Below are positions 35,306-47,203 of a stretch of 64,000 nucleotides of DNA, piece by piece. This DNA comes from Phoma sp. XZ068 (lineage: Eukaryota > Ascomycota > Dothideomycetes > Pleosporales > Didymellaceae): NCBI GenBank assembly GCA_004835665.1, contig RBKR01000002.1, forward strand, positions 1,550,001 to 1,614,000, written 5' to 3'. The notes under the pieces were generated by a model. It was not told the DNA's origin, searched no databases, and saw only the letters and a program-made list of their open reading frames with translations. Numbering within the stretch: the stretch's first letter is position 1; every line of letters begins with the position of its first letter. The translations under genes were made by a program, and so were the position numbers.

Positions 35306-37585
35306 GTAACGACATCACGCGATCACCGGTCAATCCAGCTATGAATCATCGCATACATTGGAATATCCGCGTTCTGCTTCTGCGAACCACAAGCTCACTT
35401 ACACCGATCTCGCCATAACTCATCTTCCAAACCACCCGGTACATACTTTCACTCATCTTCTCCTTGCATCTGTCGACAGCATTGCAAGCGTCTTTTAATT
35501 TACCATTGGAGCGTTGGCGCAAGGGCACATATGCTTGCATTTACAGGATGTCTTATCAGAGACAGAGCCTTCACATCTTAATGATCGACATATCTCATTC
35601 GCCATTTCCTGCGAGCTCAGAACGAAGCACGCACATGCGTGGTAGGTTCGGAGGGTCGGCTTAGGTCCCGTGAAATAAAAGACTACAAGGCTGCTCTAAG
35701 CACAGTCTTTGCCGCTTCAGGACCCATAGGTCCCTCAGATTCCAGATCTGGATTACAGTAGTTACGGAGGAGCTGAGCTGATTATTTATTACTGTTTTAT
35801 ACCAGCGATAGTTGCATTTTGGCACGCGCGAAAGGCTCTTAGGCCTCACGACTGGTCAACGGCGTTCTTCACATTTGATCCCCTTTTAGGGTGGATCCAT
35901 CATTGGTTGGCGTTAGGGTGGAAAAGTCTTGCCATCGAGCGAGAGAATTGTGTTTATGGCATCTACGATGCGCACTTTACTAGAAGTGCATGTACGTCAG
36001 ATAGCATGCCATTTTGCAGAGATACCACGCGGCTTTTAGGCCTAGCAATGTAAATGTTATATTTGTTTGACTCTACATTATAACATGCAACTGGGCATGA
36101 GCAACAACGAAACTACCGGGAACGAGCAATTGTGAGCGGAGTATATTGAATCAAGTCGGTATATTCAAATGTCATGCCCATGTTCTCCGCGCATGGCCAC
36201 ACAAATCCAGCAGGTTTTGCGGACGTAACACGAGCGCAGAACACCTGTCAGGCCACTTTCGGCCCCCATCGTTCCACGGATGGAGATCTGATCAAGGAAT
36301 CTTGAGCAACTGCAGCTTGTGGCACATGCCCAACATGCACGGCGCCTAGATAGGCGAGCACACGATAACAATGCAGTCCCATCGTTTGCGTAGCGACTGC
36401 ACAGCAGCATCGACGCACCACCACACCACAGGGCGCACCAGTAAGCTGGAGACACAAGGATGACCTGTTCCGACGTACAAAGGGCGATCTCCAATATCCC
36501 AGACCTGGGGAGACGGTTATTGTTGTAACCACGCGTGTCGATCGCAGATCAGCGGTACATATCTCGATGATGCGTCTCTCTTGCACTGATTAGGTAGTAC
36601 ATGACCGATAATTCCCGTACGGCGGAAACACACCAACTTGGTAGCTGACCTCGAGGCGGGCGAAGTAGAGAGGAAGCAGTGTGTTGAAGTCATTTGTTTC
36701 GGATGTGCTGGCCGGTGGCAGACGGATGGCTGTTGTGGATGAAAGTGGCGTCGCGCGGATGCGATCCGGGCCGCCGATAACGGCTACGCATGGTGGTTGA
36801 GGTGTTTGGGGCTTTTGCAGTTGTTTACTTTTGGGTCGATTCAGGGGGTGAGGTTATGGTGACTGGCCAACATGTCAAGTCACTCGAGTCTTTCAAGCTG
36901 CGTCTTGTCGCTCATGCACTTGAAAGGTGAGGACATAGTCCATATGTCCTTCTCCTGCAACAATGGTCTTGCGTCTTGCCGTGGGTCTTTCTCGGTGACC
37001 AGGGTGCGTTCGGTGTCAAGGTGGAATACTGACGTTGCAGGAGGCAGTTGCGGATATCGGTATATGGATATACTCAACGTGCAGATCCAGACAACGACAC
37101 TTCTGATACAATACGGCCACCTAGAATGCCTACAGCTCAGTATGCAACCACCTGGGCAGTTGGTATTGTCAAAGAGGATGTTGTAGTGATGTCCATCTTA
37201 GACCTTCGCAGCTAGTCTAGACTCAAAAGCGGATCGGACCATCGCTGCAACCTCGGAATGCCGGCCAACCAGCACTGCACTCACATTTGTCAGCCAAATC
37301 ACCGGCTCTAGCTGCCCTCCTTCCTAATATTCAATATTGACATCTCCAAGTCCCATCTTCACAATTCCTGCTTGTCGCGACGAGTTTGTGCGCATCGCGG
37401 ACACAGCCTCGCGCCCGCTGCAAAATATCCCACTCGTTTGCCCCACTAAGCTTAGATCTGTCGTGCCTCCGGAACAAACAACCCCGCTACTGTTACCGTG
37501 CAAAACCGCCTATTACCATTCACGAACACCTTCGGACCGCCCGATTTTCCGGGGTATTTTCGAAACCTGCAGAGATCTTGACAGA
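35306..37585. other. Intergenic region between nsdD and the glutamate-cysteine ligase gene
   Basis: About 2.3 kb with only short frames of no recognisable family. The part after about 37200 is presumably the promoter of the next gene. I see no clear repeat or RNA gene. Confidence 0.4.
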
Positions 37586-39868
37586 ATGGGCCTACTGTGA
37601 GACATGTGTCGTCAGCTTTTGTTTGCGGGTGCTAATGCTGAGGAAGTGCGATTGGAACGCCGCTCGAGTGGCCGGAGGCTAAGAAGGTTGCCAGTCATGT
37701 GAGATCTTGGGGTATCGAAGTATGTTTTGGATGAATGTGGTTAAAAGTGTGGAGTTGACATATTTCAGCAACTACTGGCAATCTGGCGAGACTACAAGGG
37801 CAAAGAAAGAGATGCACTGCTGTGGGGAGATGAGGTAGATGACCGGTTGGAATGAGCAAGAAACCTCGACTGACTGACTGGCTCAAGGTCGAATATCTGG
37901 TCGTCTGCTACGATCAGAACAACCACAAGGTTCGACTGTCCCTCCGCCAGGCAGACATCCTTGCCGCGTTGGCCGCAGACGAGAAGCTTCTTGCCGAAGG
38001 TGGAGGTGTCCCTGATGTACAGACTGGCGATGCAAGGTAGGTCCACATTACTGCTGTAAAGACGTATATTGACCGCAGCAGCGGGATAAGCAACCCAGCC
38101 CCAGTCTTCCACCCCGAGTTTGGGCGCTTTATGCTTGAAGCAACCCCTGGGAAACCATGGGGTATTGGCTTCAAGGACTTGTTGGATGTGGAACCCAACA
38201 TGAAGTGGAGGTATGTAAATCAAAGTACTTCTGTTTGATCCATGCTTACAGCAGCTGCAGACGGAAGATCGCCAAAGAGCACATGGAAGCGACGGAATTT
38301 CCAATAACCTTGACAACATTCCCGCGACTTGGCAACAAAGACAGTCTGATCCCGGATTATCCTCCCTCAGGACCCAAGCTACGCTCTCAATTTGTGCCGG
38401 ACGAAATTGCCAATCCTCACATTAGGTTCCCGACATTAGCAGCAAACATCCGCTGGCGAAGAGGCAGGAAGGTACAAGTCAACGTGCCTGTGTTCAGAGA
38501 CGAGAACACGCCATGGCCGTGGAAAGACCCCACCGTCAACTACGATCTGCACAACTGGCCTGAGGATGATGATGTCCGAAACGGTGCTGCTCCGGACAAC
38601 TTCATCCACATGGACGCTATGGCTTTTGGTATGGGCAGTTGCTGTCTGCAAATTACTTTCCAAGCCAAGAACATTGAGGAGGGACGAACGATGTACGATC
38701 AGCTCAGTCCGCTTGGACCTATTTTGCTTGCACTGACAGCGGCTACACCCGTCTACAAGGGGTTCTTGGCCGATACCGATGTGCGCTGGAACCAGATCAG
38801 TCGGGCCGTTGACGATCGTACACCGGAAGAGCTTGGAGAGAAGGCAAGTGCACGATGACGCTATCGGGGAACTTTACTAACATCACACAGCCTCTCAAGA
38901 ACGATCGCTGGCGACTACCCAAGTCTCGTTATGCTTCTAATTCAACATATATTTCTCAGGATCCCCGTTTACGAAAGGAATACCTGGATCCGGACCTTAT
39001 CATCGATGAAGATATCAAGAAACGTCTTGTGGAGGGCGGCATGGACGATGCTCTAGCAACTCACTTTGCTCACCTCTTCATCCGCGATCCTATTGTCGTC
39101 TTCAATGAAGATCTAAAGGAGCTTGACCTCAACAAGGCCGACCATTTCGAAAACCTTCAGTCGACCAACTGGCAACACATGCGCTTCAAGCCACCGCCAA
39201 TTGGGTCTGAGATTGGCTGGCGTGTTGAATTTAGGCCGATGGAGATTCAGATTACCGACTTTGAGAATGCCGCCTTCTCGATCTTTATTGTGCTCATCAC
39301 CCGTGCGATCCTCTCTTTCAACCTCAACTTCTACATTCCCATCACACGCGTGTCGGAGAACATGGAAACAGCGCACATCCGCGACGCCGTTTCGACTCAG
39401 AAGTTCTGGTTCAGGAAATCTCCCTTCCCAGCTCAGCCGTCGGGCCGCTCGAATGGAACCGGCACGTCGACACCGGCCAACATGCCCAGCCGCCCACCTA
39501 CACCGGGGCCCGTGGAAGAGGAGTATGAGCAGATGAGCGTGAATGAGATCATCAACGGACAGCACATCGAGGGTGGATTCCCGGGGTTGATTCCGCTGGT
39601 CGAGTCGTACCTCAACAGCATGAATGTGGATGTCGAGACGAGGTGTGACTTGGCGACGTATCTTGATCTCATCAGAAAGAGGGCGAATGGAACGTACTGG
39701 ACTACGGCCAAATGGATCAGGCACTTTGTGCAGACACACCCAACGTACAAGAAGGACAGTGTTGTTAGCGACGAGATTACGTATGACTTGGTCAAGGCAG
39801 CGGAGCAGATTACGAGGGCAGAGGGGCGTGATGGGCTGGGCAAGGAGATGTTGGGGTCACGCAGGTAA
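37586..39868 (+). CDS. GSH1: Glutamate-cysteine ligase catalytic subunit
   Basis: Catalyses ATP-dependent joining of glutamate and cysteine, the first and limiting step of glutathione synthesis in the cytosol. Seven exons join in phase: 37586-37596, 37647-37719, 37769-37834, 37888-38036, 38079-38210, 38261-38843 and 38891-39868, giving 663 residues, normal for eukaryotic GCL. The start is MGLLAIGTPLEWPEAKKVAS with an 11-base first exon. Later blocks are WGDEVEYLVVCYD, VFHPEFGRFMLEATPGKPWG, ANIRWRRGRKVQVNVPVFRD, HMDAMAFGMGSCCLQITFQA and the C-terminal EFRPMEIQITDFENAAFSIF. The sixth intron (38844-38890) has a GC rather than GT donor (AAG|GCAAGT) with a perfect TACTAAC branch. The ATG at 37852 lies inside intron 3 and is not the start. 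Confidence 0.95.
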
Positions 39869-41071
39869 AGTGAGTTTCAGCATTGCATGAATTAGACGTG
39901 AACTAGACGGATGGAAGGCAACATAGGGTGGCACTGCATAGCATTTCATGGCATTATTCTGCAATTCAAGACGCCGATTACATTTTCTTTGTCTTGTACA
40001 GCACAAAGAGATGGGGTTGCATCAATCTTGGTAGACCATCAGCACCAAGTTTGACGGCGCTATCGGAGGAGGTCCGGTATGCAGGTCCCACACACGTGCG
40101 GGAGATCAGCCCGTCAAATGCCATGCCATGTGCCAGCCGGGCTGTCACTACTGAATGCAAACGTCAAGCGTTATCGATAGGAATTTTTTTTGGCGGGCTG
40201 ATGGATGGATGGATGGGCCATTGGCTGCATTACGGTGAACCATGACTGCAGACACGAGGAGGGCTCGACGAGGATGGCTCGACGAGGATGACGAGGATGG
40301 CTAGTCGAGGGTGACGAGGATGGCTAGTCGAGGATCTGGCCTGCAGCAGACGCCTCTCGATTCTCGGCCTCGCGGCACGTCTCGGTGCCTCAGGCCAGGG
40401 CGCGGTTCACGGCGCGGCGGCTCTGGCCAAGGCACCGCAAGACAGGCGGGTCGAGAGGGTGAGTGAGTGCTCCCTCTTTGTCGACACCTGCGTCTGCTCC
40501 CCCACCATCTGCGATCAGCGTGCAGCGAGCGGCGTGTCTCAGCGAGCGTGGTGCAGCGTCTCTCTCTGTGCTCCATCAGGCCTTGTGGCCCCTGCCCCCC
40601 CCCTGCCCGTTTAGGCGGACTGCCTCGAAGTCGTACCACTCATCAGACCATACCCACTGCGCGACTGCAGCTCTGGGACAGACTCGACGGAATCCGAGCA
40701 GCCACGGCACCGTTCCCTGCAAACAGGCGATTCTTGCATAGCCGTCACCGCGCGCTGGCCCGTTGGAGCCCACTGGTGCCCCCGAGCAGCCTGCAGCGAC
40801 CCTGGAGCGCTGTCGCTGTCCGCTTTGCACAGGATCTGAGTATCTGGATACATGGTGACCTGATCTGTGGCTCCATTGCTGGTAAGCCGGCGCCTTCTCC
40901 TTCTGTCCACGCTGCGCTGTTGCTGTTGCTGTTGTTGTCGTTGTCGTTGTTGTGCACACGCAGTCGTCGCTCGTGACCTCGTGCCTGTCACTGCCTCTCC
41001 CATGCCACTGTCGCTGCAGTGAGTCGCTGCTTGCTGCTCGCTGCTCGCTGCTCGCTGCTCGCTGTCCCCCC
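39869..41071. other. Intergenic region upstream of the SREBP gene with short repeats
   Basis: About 1.2 kb. It includes GATG repeats at about 40198-40217, an irregular array of GACGAGGATGGCT-type units at 40256-40336, and a 7-base GCTGCTC repeat at 41033-41064 just before the upstream ATG of the SREBP gene. Presumed promoter and 5' leader. Confidence 0.45.
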
Positions 41072-44000
41072 ATGGCCGCTGACGCCTATGGCAGCCCCGA
41101 CGACGGGCTGGAGCTGGAGCGGATTGCCGTGCGTGCTGCTGCTGCTGCCCGGCGCCCTTCACCTAGACGCAGTGCTAACGCCTAGCCCAGGTTGGTCCGT
41201 ATTGCCATTACGACGGCTTCCGAGTCGACGCGAGCCCCCAGCAGCAGGCCCGTCGCCCCGAGCGCCCGCCGCCGCTGGCCAGGACCACGACCGACGACAG
41301 CATGGAGGACCCCATGATGTCGAGCGACTTCCCTTTCGGCGCCATGCGCGGCCCTTGGCTGACCACGGCCGGCGACGACATGACGCTCGCTGCCCCGGCC
41401 GACGATCTCTCCAGCTGGAACGAGTGGATGCAGTACAACCCCGCCTCGTCGCAGAACCCGCAACAGTCGCAGCCTCCGCCCATGTCCACCGCGCAGACAA
41501 CCACCGCGCCCGTCTCTGCGCCCATGTATTCGCAGGCCGGCGCGCCCTTCACCTTTGGCGGCTCCGTCGAGATGCCTGCCGCCTTTGACTTCAACGGCAA
41601 CGCGCTGAGCTCGCCGTCGACCATCGACCCCCAGCAGCAGAACGGCTTCTACTCGCCGCCCGTGTGGCAGCAGCCCCAGCCCCAGCAGCAGCTCTACACG
41701 CCTACTGCATTCGCCCACCCCGGCCCGCCTGCCTCGACGCCGAGCCTCCACCACAGCCCGGGCTCCCTCAACAACGGCACCTCGTCGTCCCATTCATCAC
41801 CCGAACCTGCTGCAGCCTCGAAGAAGAGGAAGTCGACCGAGGACACCGACGACATGGACGACCCGCCGTCGAGCAAGAAGAGCGGATCGCAGCCGCCCAA
41901 GAAGACCGCGCACAACATGATCGAGAAGCGCTACCGAACGAATCTCAACGACAAGATCGCCGCCCTGCGCGACAGCGTCCCCAGCCTGCGCGTCATGTCA
42001 CGGCCCAACGGCACCGAGGAGGACGACGACCCGGAGGACCTCGAGGGTCTCACGCCCGCACACAAGCTGAACAAGGCCACCGTGCTCTCCAAGGCCACCG
42101 AGTACATCCGTCACCTGGAGAAGCGCAACAAGCGCCTGACCGATGAAGTGGCCACATTAAAGGGACGCATCGAGAGCTACGAGAAGATGGCCATCTCAGG
42201 CCCAATGACCCTACACGGCTCCGTCAGCACGCCCGACGGCAGCAGGTTCCAGGAAGATCCCTTCGCACACCACATGGCCATGGGCGGACCCCCGCAAGGC
42301 ATGATCCCTGTGCCAGAAAACATCCGCGCTCTCCAGCAAGGACTGCCACCACAGCAGCACTATGCACACGCTTACCCACAGTACCCCGGACAGGCTCGCC
42401 CAGCTCCTGGACAGCCAATGGTCAACGGACGGCGAAGCAGCGCATTAATGGGCAAGCTGATGGTCGGCTCTCTGGCCGGTCTGATGATCCTCGAAGGCTT
42501 CTCCGCCCGCGAACAGTCGCAAGAAGAACCATCTGGCCGCGGTCTGTTCGCCCTACCGATCAACCTCGCTTCCATTCTGTCTCCTACCACATCCTTTGGC
42601 AGCACGACAGCGCAAATACCCATTGCGAAGCTTCTTCTTGTTTTTGGTGCTTTCTTCTACATCATCGCTCCGTTATTCGAATCCAAGCCCAAGTCAAAGA
42701 GGAAGTCACCCCCGCCCTTTCTTTTGGCTCCTGCGCCGTCGCTCGCCTCTCCCGTTGAGGTCCGTCGCAAGGCGTGGCTCACCGCCATCCAGACCGTTTG
42801 GGTGCCCCAGCACAACTTTGTCCTCGAGCTTGCGGCCCTCGCTTTGAAGATGCTGAAGCTCAGCACACGCAAGGTCATTGGCTGGGACGGATACGCATAC
42901 CTCACGGGCACGACAAAGGACCAGGAAGTGGCAAGGGTCAAGGCATGGAACATTGCACTGGATGCTCAGCTTACCGGCGGCGACGCAGAAATTAGCAAGA
43001 GCCGTCTGGTACTGACCTTGATGGCTTCCGGAACGCTGCCAGACACGCCAGCACGACTCATGCTCAAGGCCCTGCACATTCGTGTATTGCTTTGGGAGGT
43101 TTCATGTGCTAAATATGGCGGGTGGCGGGTAGTGGACGAACTGAGTGCCAAGATGGCTCGCACCTACTGGAACGCTGCGCGCAGTGAGCACCGGATTGCG
43201 AGCAACCTGAAGAGTGCAGAGGCGGAGCCACTCCCAGACCATCTCGCCGCTCTTATCGAGAGGGAGTGTGATGAAGTGCTGGTGCCATCCATTATCCAGC
43301 GCGCCTACAACCTAGCCTGGAACCGTCCCAGTGCCGAGAACACAGTCGTCGACCCCTCTATGGATGGTGTTGTCGAGGACTTTGCCATCAGCTCGCCGCT
43401 CGACGCACTTGCCGCATGGTACTCTAGCCTTCTTCTGAACAGGGGGCTTAGTGCCTACCTCGCAGTGAAGAGATCTGACTCGACTGCCGACCTCGATCTT
43501 GCTCTTCAAACCGCACCCGCCAACTCGCAAGCTCACATGCGAGCTCTGGTTGCCGATGCCGTTGTCTTCGACGAGGACCGCGATGCTCGCATCGCCAAAG
43601 CACTCAAGGCCCTGCCTGCGCCACCGTCTTCAAAGGCCAGCGAGACTGGCTTGAACCTCGTCGGCGATGGCATAGTCGCGGTCGATGTGCGCAAGGCCCT
43701 CACATTGGCAAAGTGTCTCTCACTCATCGAATCCTCGCACCGCAACGCACACAAACGCGCCATTTTCGTCGTCAACAACACGTTCCTCCCCGAGTGCACC
43801 ACGACATTACTCAGCTTTGTTGCCGGCCACAAGGTCCTCACCCGCTTCATGGACGATCTCTCACTGCAGGCGGAGACGAGCTCCGGCCTAGAACGCATCG
43901 CTCATGCGCTGCGCACTTGGGTCGGCCGTGAGACCGCCCGTCGCAGCGGCCTCTCCACCAAGGCGCGAACCAAGATTGTAGAGTACTGCCTCAAGACGAG

Positions 44001-44079
44001 CAAGACACTCGTCGGGCTCGCCGAGATCGACGACGGGTACGCCAGCGCAAGCGTAAAAGACGACGAGGTTTCGCCATAA
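41072..44079 (+). CDS. srbA: SREBP-type bHLH membrane transcription factor (SrbA/Sre1)
   Basis: Membrane-bound basic helix-loop-helix factors of this family control sterol synthesis and hypoxic adaptation after cleavage at the Golgi. The main exon carries 925 residues from the ATG at 41302. A probable first exon 41072-41128 (MAADAYGSPDDGLELERIA), intron 41129-41190 (GTGCGT donor, GCTAAC branch, CAG acceptor), then 37 in-frame codons would extend it to 981 residues. Counting from 41302, a disordered Gln/Pro/Ser region precedes the bHLH at about 205-300. It starts HNMIEKRYRTNLNDKIAALR with the Tyr that marks SREBPs, has an acidic loop, and ends in a leucine-zipper-like helix. Two hydrophobic segments near 395-415 (LMGKLMVGSLAGLMILEG) and 435-455 (IPIAKLLLVFGAFFYIIAPL) form the membrane hairpin. 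The remaining C-terminal region matches the DUF2014-like tail of fungal Sre1. Confidence 0.93.
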
Positions 44080-45620
44080 CATTTTTCTATTCTTCACATT
44101 TGGATGTAGGGACATCGCAGTCTCGTCGGATCAGATCGGATTGGATCGGATTGGGATTGCTGGCGTATTCGCGAGACAACCAGCTGCCACGCATGGCTTG
44201 CGTATGAATTGTTTGTTTGGGAGTTGATGCCCGCTGAGGCTTTTTGCTTGCTTTGCGTTGCGATTGTTGCTGTATATGCATTATACGTAGATACCACTCA
44301 ATGTTACTATCGCTGTTTTGCAGTGACTTATCCACCTGTCTCGCTGCTACTGCAGTGGTGTTGTTGTACGTCCTCGTCTGGGTCCCTTGATAGTGACCCT
44401 CTTCACTCTATTCATTCCCGTGCAGTGACTGATCCACTTCCAACCAGTTTCACTCCAGAAACATCATTGCACTCATATATAATTTCCCCAGCAGTAAATA
44501 TATTCCACTCCCATCTAGTCTTCCTAGGTACTTCATCCACGTCAATCATTCATTCCCGCGCAGTGACTTGAAAGGTCCCCTTCCTCTTCTCAATCTACCA
44601 CCCGTGCTATTTACCAAAGTCAGTTATCCTCGCTTCAGTCCACCTCGTCTTCCATCGTACGCAGACACTCTGTCATTAATGGACACGCATGCTCGAGCTG
44701 GAGTGTTGGCGGTTTGTATCGGAAAGCTTGGGTTGTTGTGATGGCGTAGTACACTGCACTGTACTATGCCACATCTATCCATTTTTTAATGAGTGGGGAG
44801 TGTATTGATGGTTTGCGATGTGCTCGTTTGATTGATTGATTGAATGTTCGAAGCTCGATGTTTGGATTGGGGTCTGATACGACACTCAGCGTTATCCTGT
44901 CTGATTGCAGACTATGTGCGACTCCCGTTCGCGGCGAGAGGAGACGAAAAGCGTGATGCGGGTGGTTGAGTGTGTCTGCTTCTCTTTGCTTGGTTGGAGT
45001 TGTAGATAGTACTGTGTTTTAATTAGGGTGATTGTTACTTTGTATGAATTCTTGTTGCTCACTTATTACTTCTTCTTTGATACTTGGTCATTGCTTGCTC
45101 GAAGTCTGTATTCCTTGAATACTGATTTCTTCGTGGCGATGTATACCCCCTCAACCATCAAGTCCATACTTAGTCTCGTCTCGCTAGGTTAGTCGGCATC
45201 CGTGCGACTGTGTATCTCGCGGGATTGTGTAGGGTCGGTTATGATATGCTGTCTCTTCCTTCCTTTTCCTTTGCCCCATTCTAATTTGCTTCTTCACACT
45301 TTCTTGATACCCTCGGTTATCCCCTTGCTTCCTCGCTTCGTCACCTTTACAATCTGTCTGGTAATTCTTGTGTCTGTCTAGCAACCTGCGTCTCGAATAC
45401 ACCCCCAAACTGGTCGCAGAAGGGATAGCTGGGCTAAAAGTTAGAAGACGCGGCAAGGGCTGCCGTCGGGAGGATGATAGTCTGGGATGGGCGGAAGGCG
45501 GCGGGCAAGGCGGGATGTTGTAGTAGTGCGGCGGGGGGAGAAGGTCACTGTTGAGGCTTAGGAGGTTTGGGGGAAGGGGATTGTGCTTGTGTGGGGTGAG
45601 TGGTTGGCAGGAGGAAGCCC
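44080..45620. other. Intergenic region with short dispersed repeats
   Basis: Downstream of srbA. Three copies of a CAGTGACT-centred motif occur near 44320, 44422 and 44560; two of them share the longer TTCATTCCCG(T/C)GCAGTGACT (44411-44430 and 44549-44568). The rest is T/G-rich and shows no gene. Confidence 0.4.
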
Positions 45621-46842
45621 GGAGGTCAGAGATCAGAATCAGAGGTTAGAGGCCAGAGATTATAAATTAGGAAAAGGAGATCAAAGGGAGGGAATCAGAG
45701 GCCAGAGATGAGAGATCAGTGATCGGGAAGCAGGTGTCAGAGACCAGAGATCAGAAACCGGAGATCACCAAGAATCAGAAATCAGGAATCAGAGATCAGA
45801 AACAGGAACCAGATATTAGAAATCTCAAAGTGTAAACCAAGAGCTGGAAATTAGAGGTCAGAGGTCGGAGGTCAGAAAGCAGAGGTCAGAAATCAAGAAT
45901 CAGGAACCAGGAAACTGAAATCAGAGCTCGGGTGTTAGGAATCACACATTGGGGTTTATGCAGCAGGGATTAGGACTAGGAGCTAGAAACAGGAATTAGG
46001 AATTAGATATCTGGAATCGAAATTCTGGAAACTGGAATCTGTAACCAGGAATTAGACCCAAATCAGAAGACAGAAATCAGAAATCAGAATACGAACCTGG
46101 AACCGTGAATCAGGAATCATAGATCAAAGATCAGACGTTAAAGATCAGGAATCAGGCATCAGGAATCGGGTCTCTGGGAACTGGAACCGTGAGTCGGCAG
46201 TCTGGAGTCAGGGGTCGGTGGTTAGGGGTCAGGAATTAGAGGTTAGATTTTGGAAGCACAACTCAGAAACCAGAGAGCAGAGATCAGAGGTCAGAGGTCA
46301 GGAACCACGAATCGGGATCAGAAAACAGAAAACAGGTGTCAGACATAAGCGTCAGGAATCTGGAATCTTGGGCCAGAAACTAGGAAACAGAATCAGGACT
46401 CAGATATCAGAAATCAGGACTCTGGAAACCGGAACCGGTAAGCAGGAATCAGGAACCAGGAATCATGAAGCAGAGAGAGGAATACGAGGTCAGGAATCGG
46501 AATTTGGACACTAGAACCAGGAACGAGGAGACTAGATTCAGATATTAGAATCAGGACTTTAGAAACTGGAACCTGTAATCAGGAGCTAGAGGCAAAGACC
46601 AGAGGCCAAGAATCAGGAATCACAAATTCGGAACCAGGAATCAGGTCAGGAATCAGGTCAGGAAGCAGGAAGCAGGAAGCAGGAAGCAAGAAGCAGGAAG
46701 CAGATATCAGAAACCGGGACTCTAGAAACAGGAACCTGTAATCGGGAATTAGAAGCAGGGATCAGACGCCAGGAATCAGAAACCAGAACCAGGAATCTGG
46801 AATCTGGTACCAGAGACCAGGAAACAGCAGTCAGAATCAGGA
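45621..46842. repeat. Degenerate heptanucleotide minisatellite (consensus near GAATCAG)
   Basis: About 1.2 kb built almost entirely of 7-base variants such as GAATCAG, AAATCAG, AGATCAG, AGGTCAG, GAACCAG, GTGTCAG and GAAGCAG in tandem, i.e. roughly RRANCAG, on the order of 170 units. The plus strand is strongly purine-rich. An almost homogeneous patch of GGAAGCA units lies near 46655-46700. It is not coding; the single frame through it is low complexity. It lies between srbA and the palmitoyltransferase gene and ends about 360 bases before that gene's stop. Confidence 0.85.
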
Positions 46843-47203
46843 GGAGTCGTCGTCACCGTAAACAGAACTCACACCATACCACCGCTACACAGACCGGACA
46901 AAACCAATAACACACAAACCAACAATACACAAACCGATGATAACAATGCAATGCAATTATCTAATACACAATTATCCAATCCAATGCCTACGCTACAACC
47001 GCTCAAACCCAGTAGGAAAAAAAAAAAAAGAGTCCCCAAAAACGCCCGTCTATGCAAATGCAAGACATGCTCGTATACGCCGAATATATGCAATTACATG
47101 GTACACATGTCGCCATCTCATCGTAGATACGCTGCCATCCACTTTCTTAATCAACCAACCAACCAACCAACCAATCGATCGATCGATCAATTAATCAATC
47201 ATC
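46843..47203. repeat. Tetranucleotide repeats in the 3' region of the palmitoyltransferase gene
   Basis: Contains a run of about 13 A at 47018-47030 and, at 47151-47200, an AACC tetranucleotide array passing into GATC and then AATC-type units. This array directly abuts the minus-strand stop codon at 47204, so it falls in the predicted 3' UTR. Confidence 0.6.

Noticed and set aside
37852..38040. Apparent start MSKKPRLTDWLK for the glutamate-cysteine ligase
   Set aside because: The ATG lies in intron 3; family residues QLLAIWRDYKG and WGDE sit in an upstream exon that splices exactly to VEYLVV.
42060..42180. Possible start of a separate bHLH gene in an alternative frame
   Set aside because: Alternative frames here are Arg/Gln-rich shadows of the SREBP bHLH.
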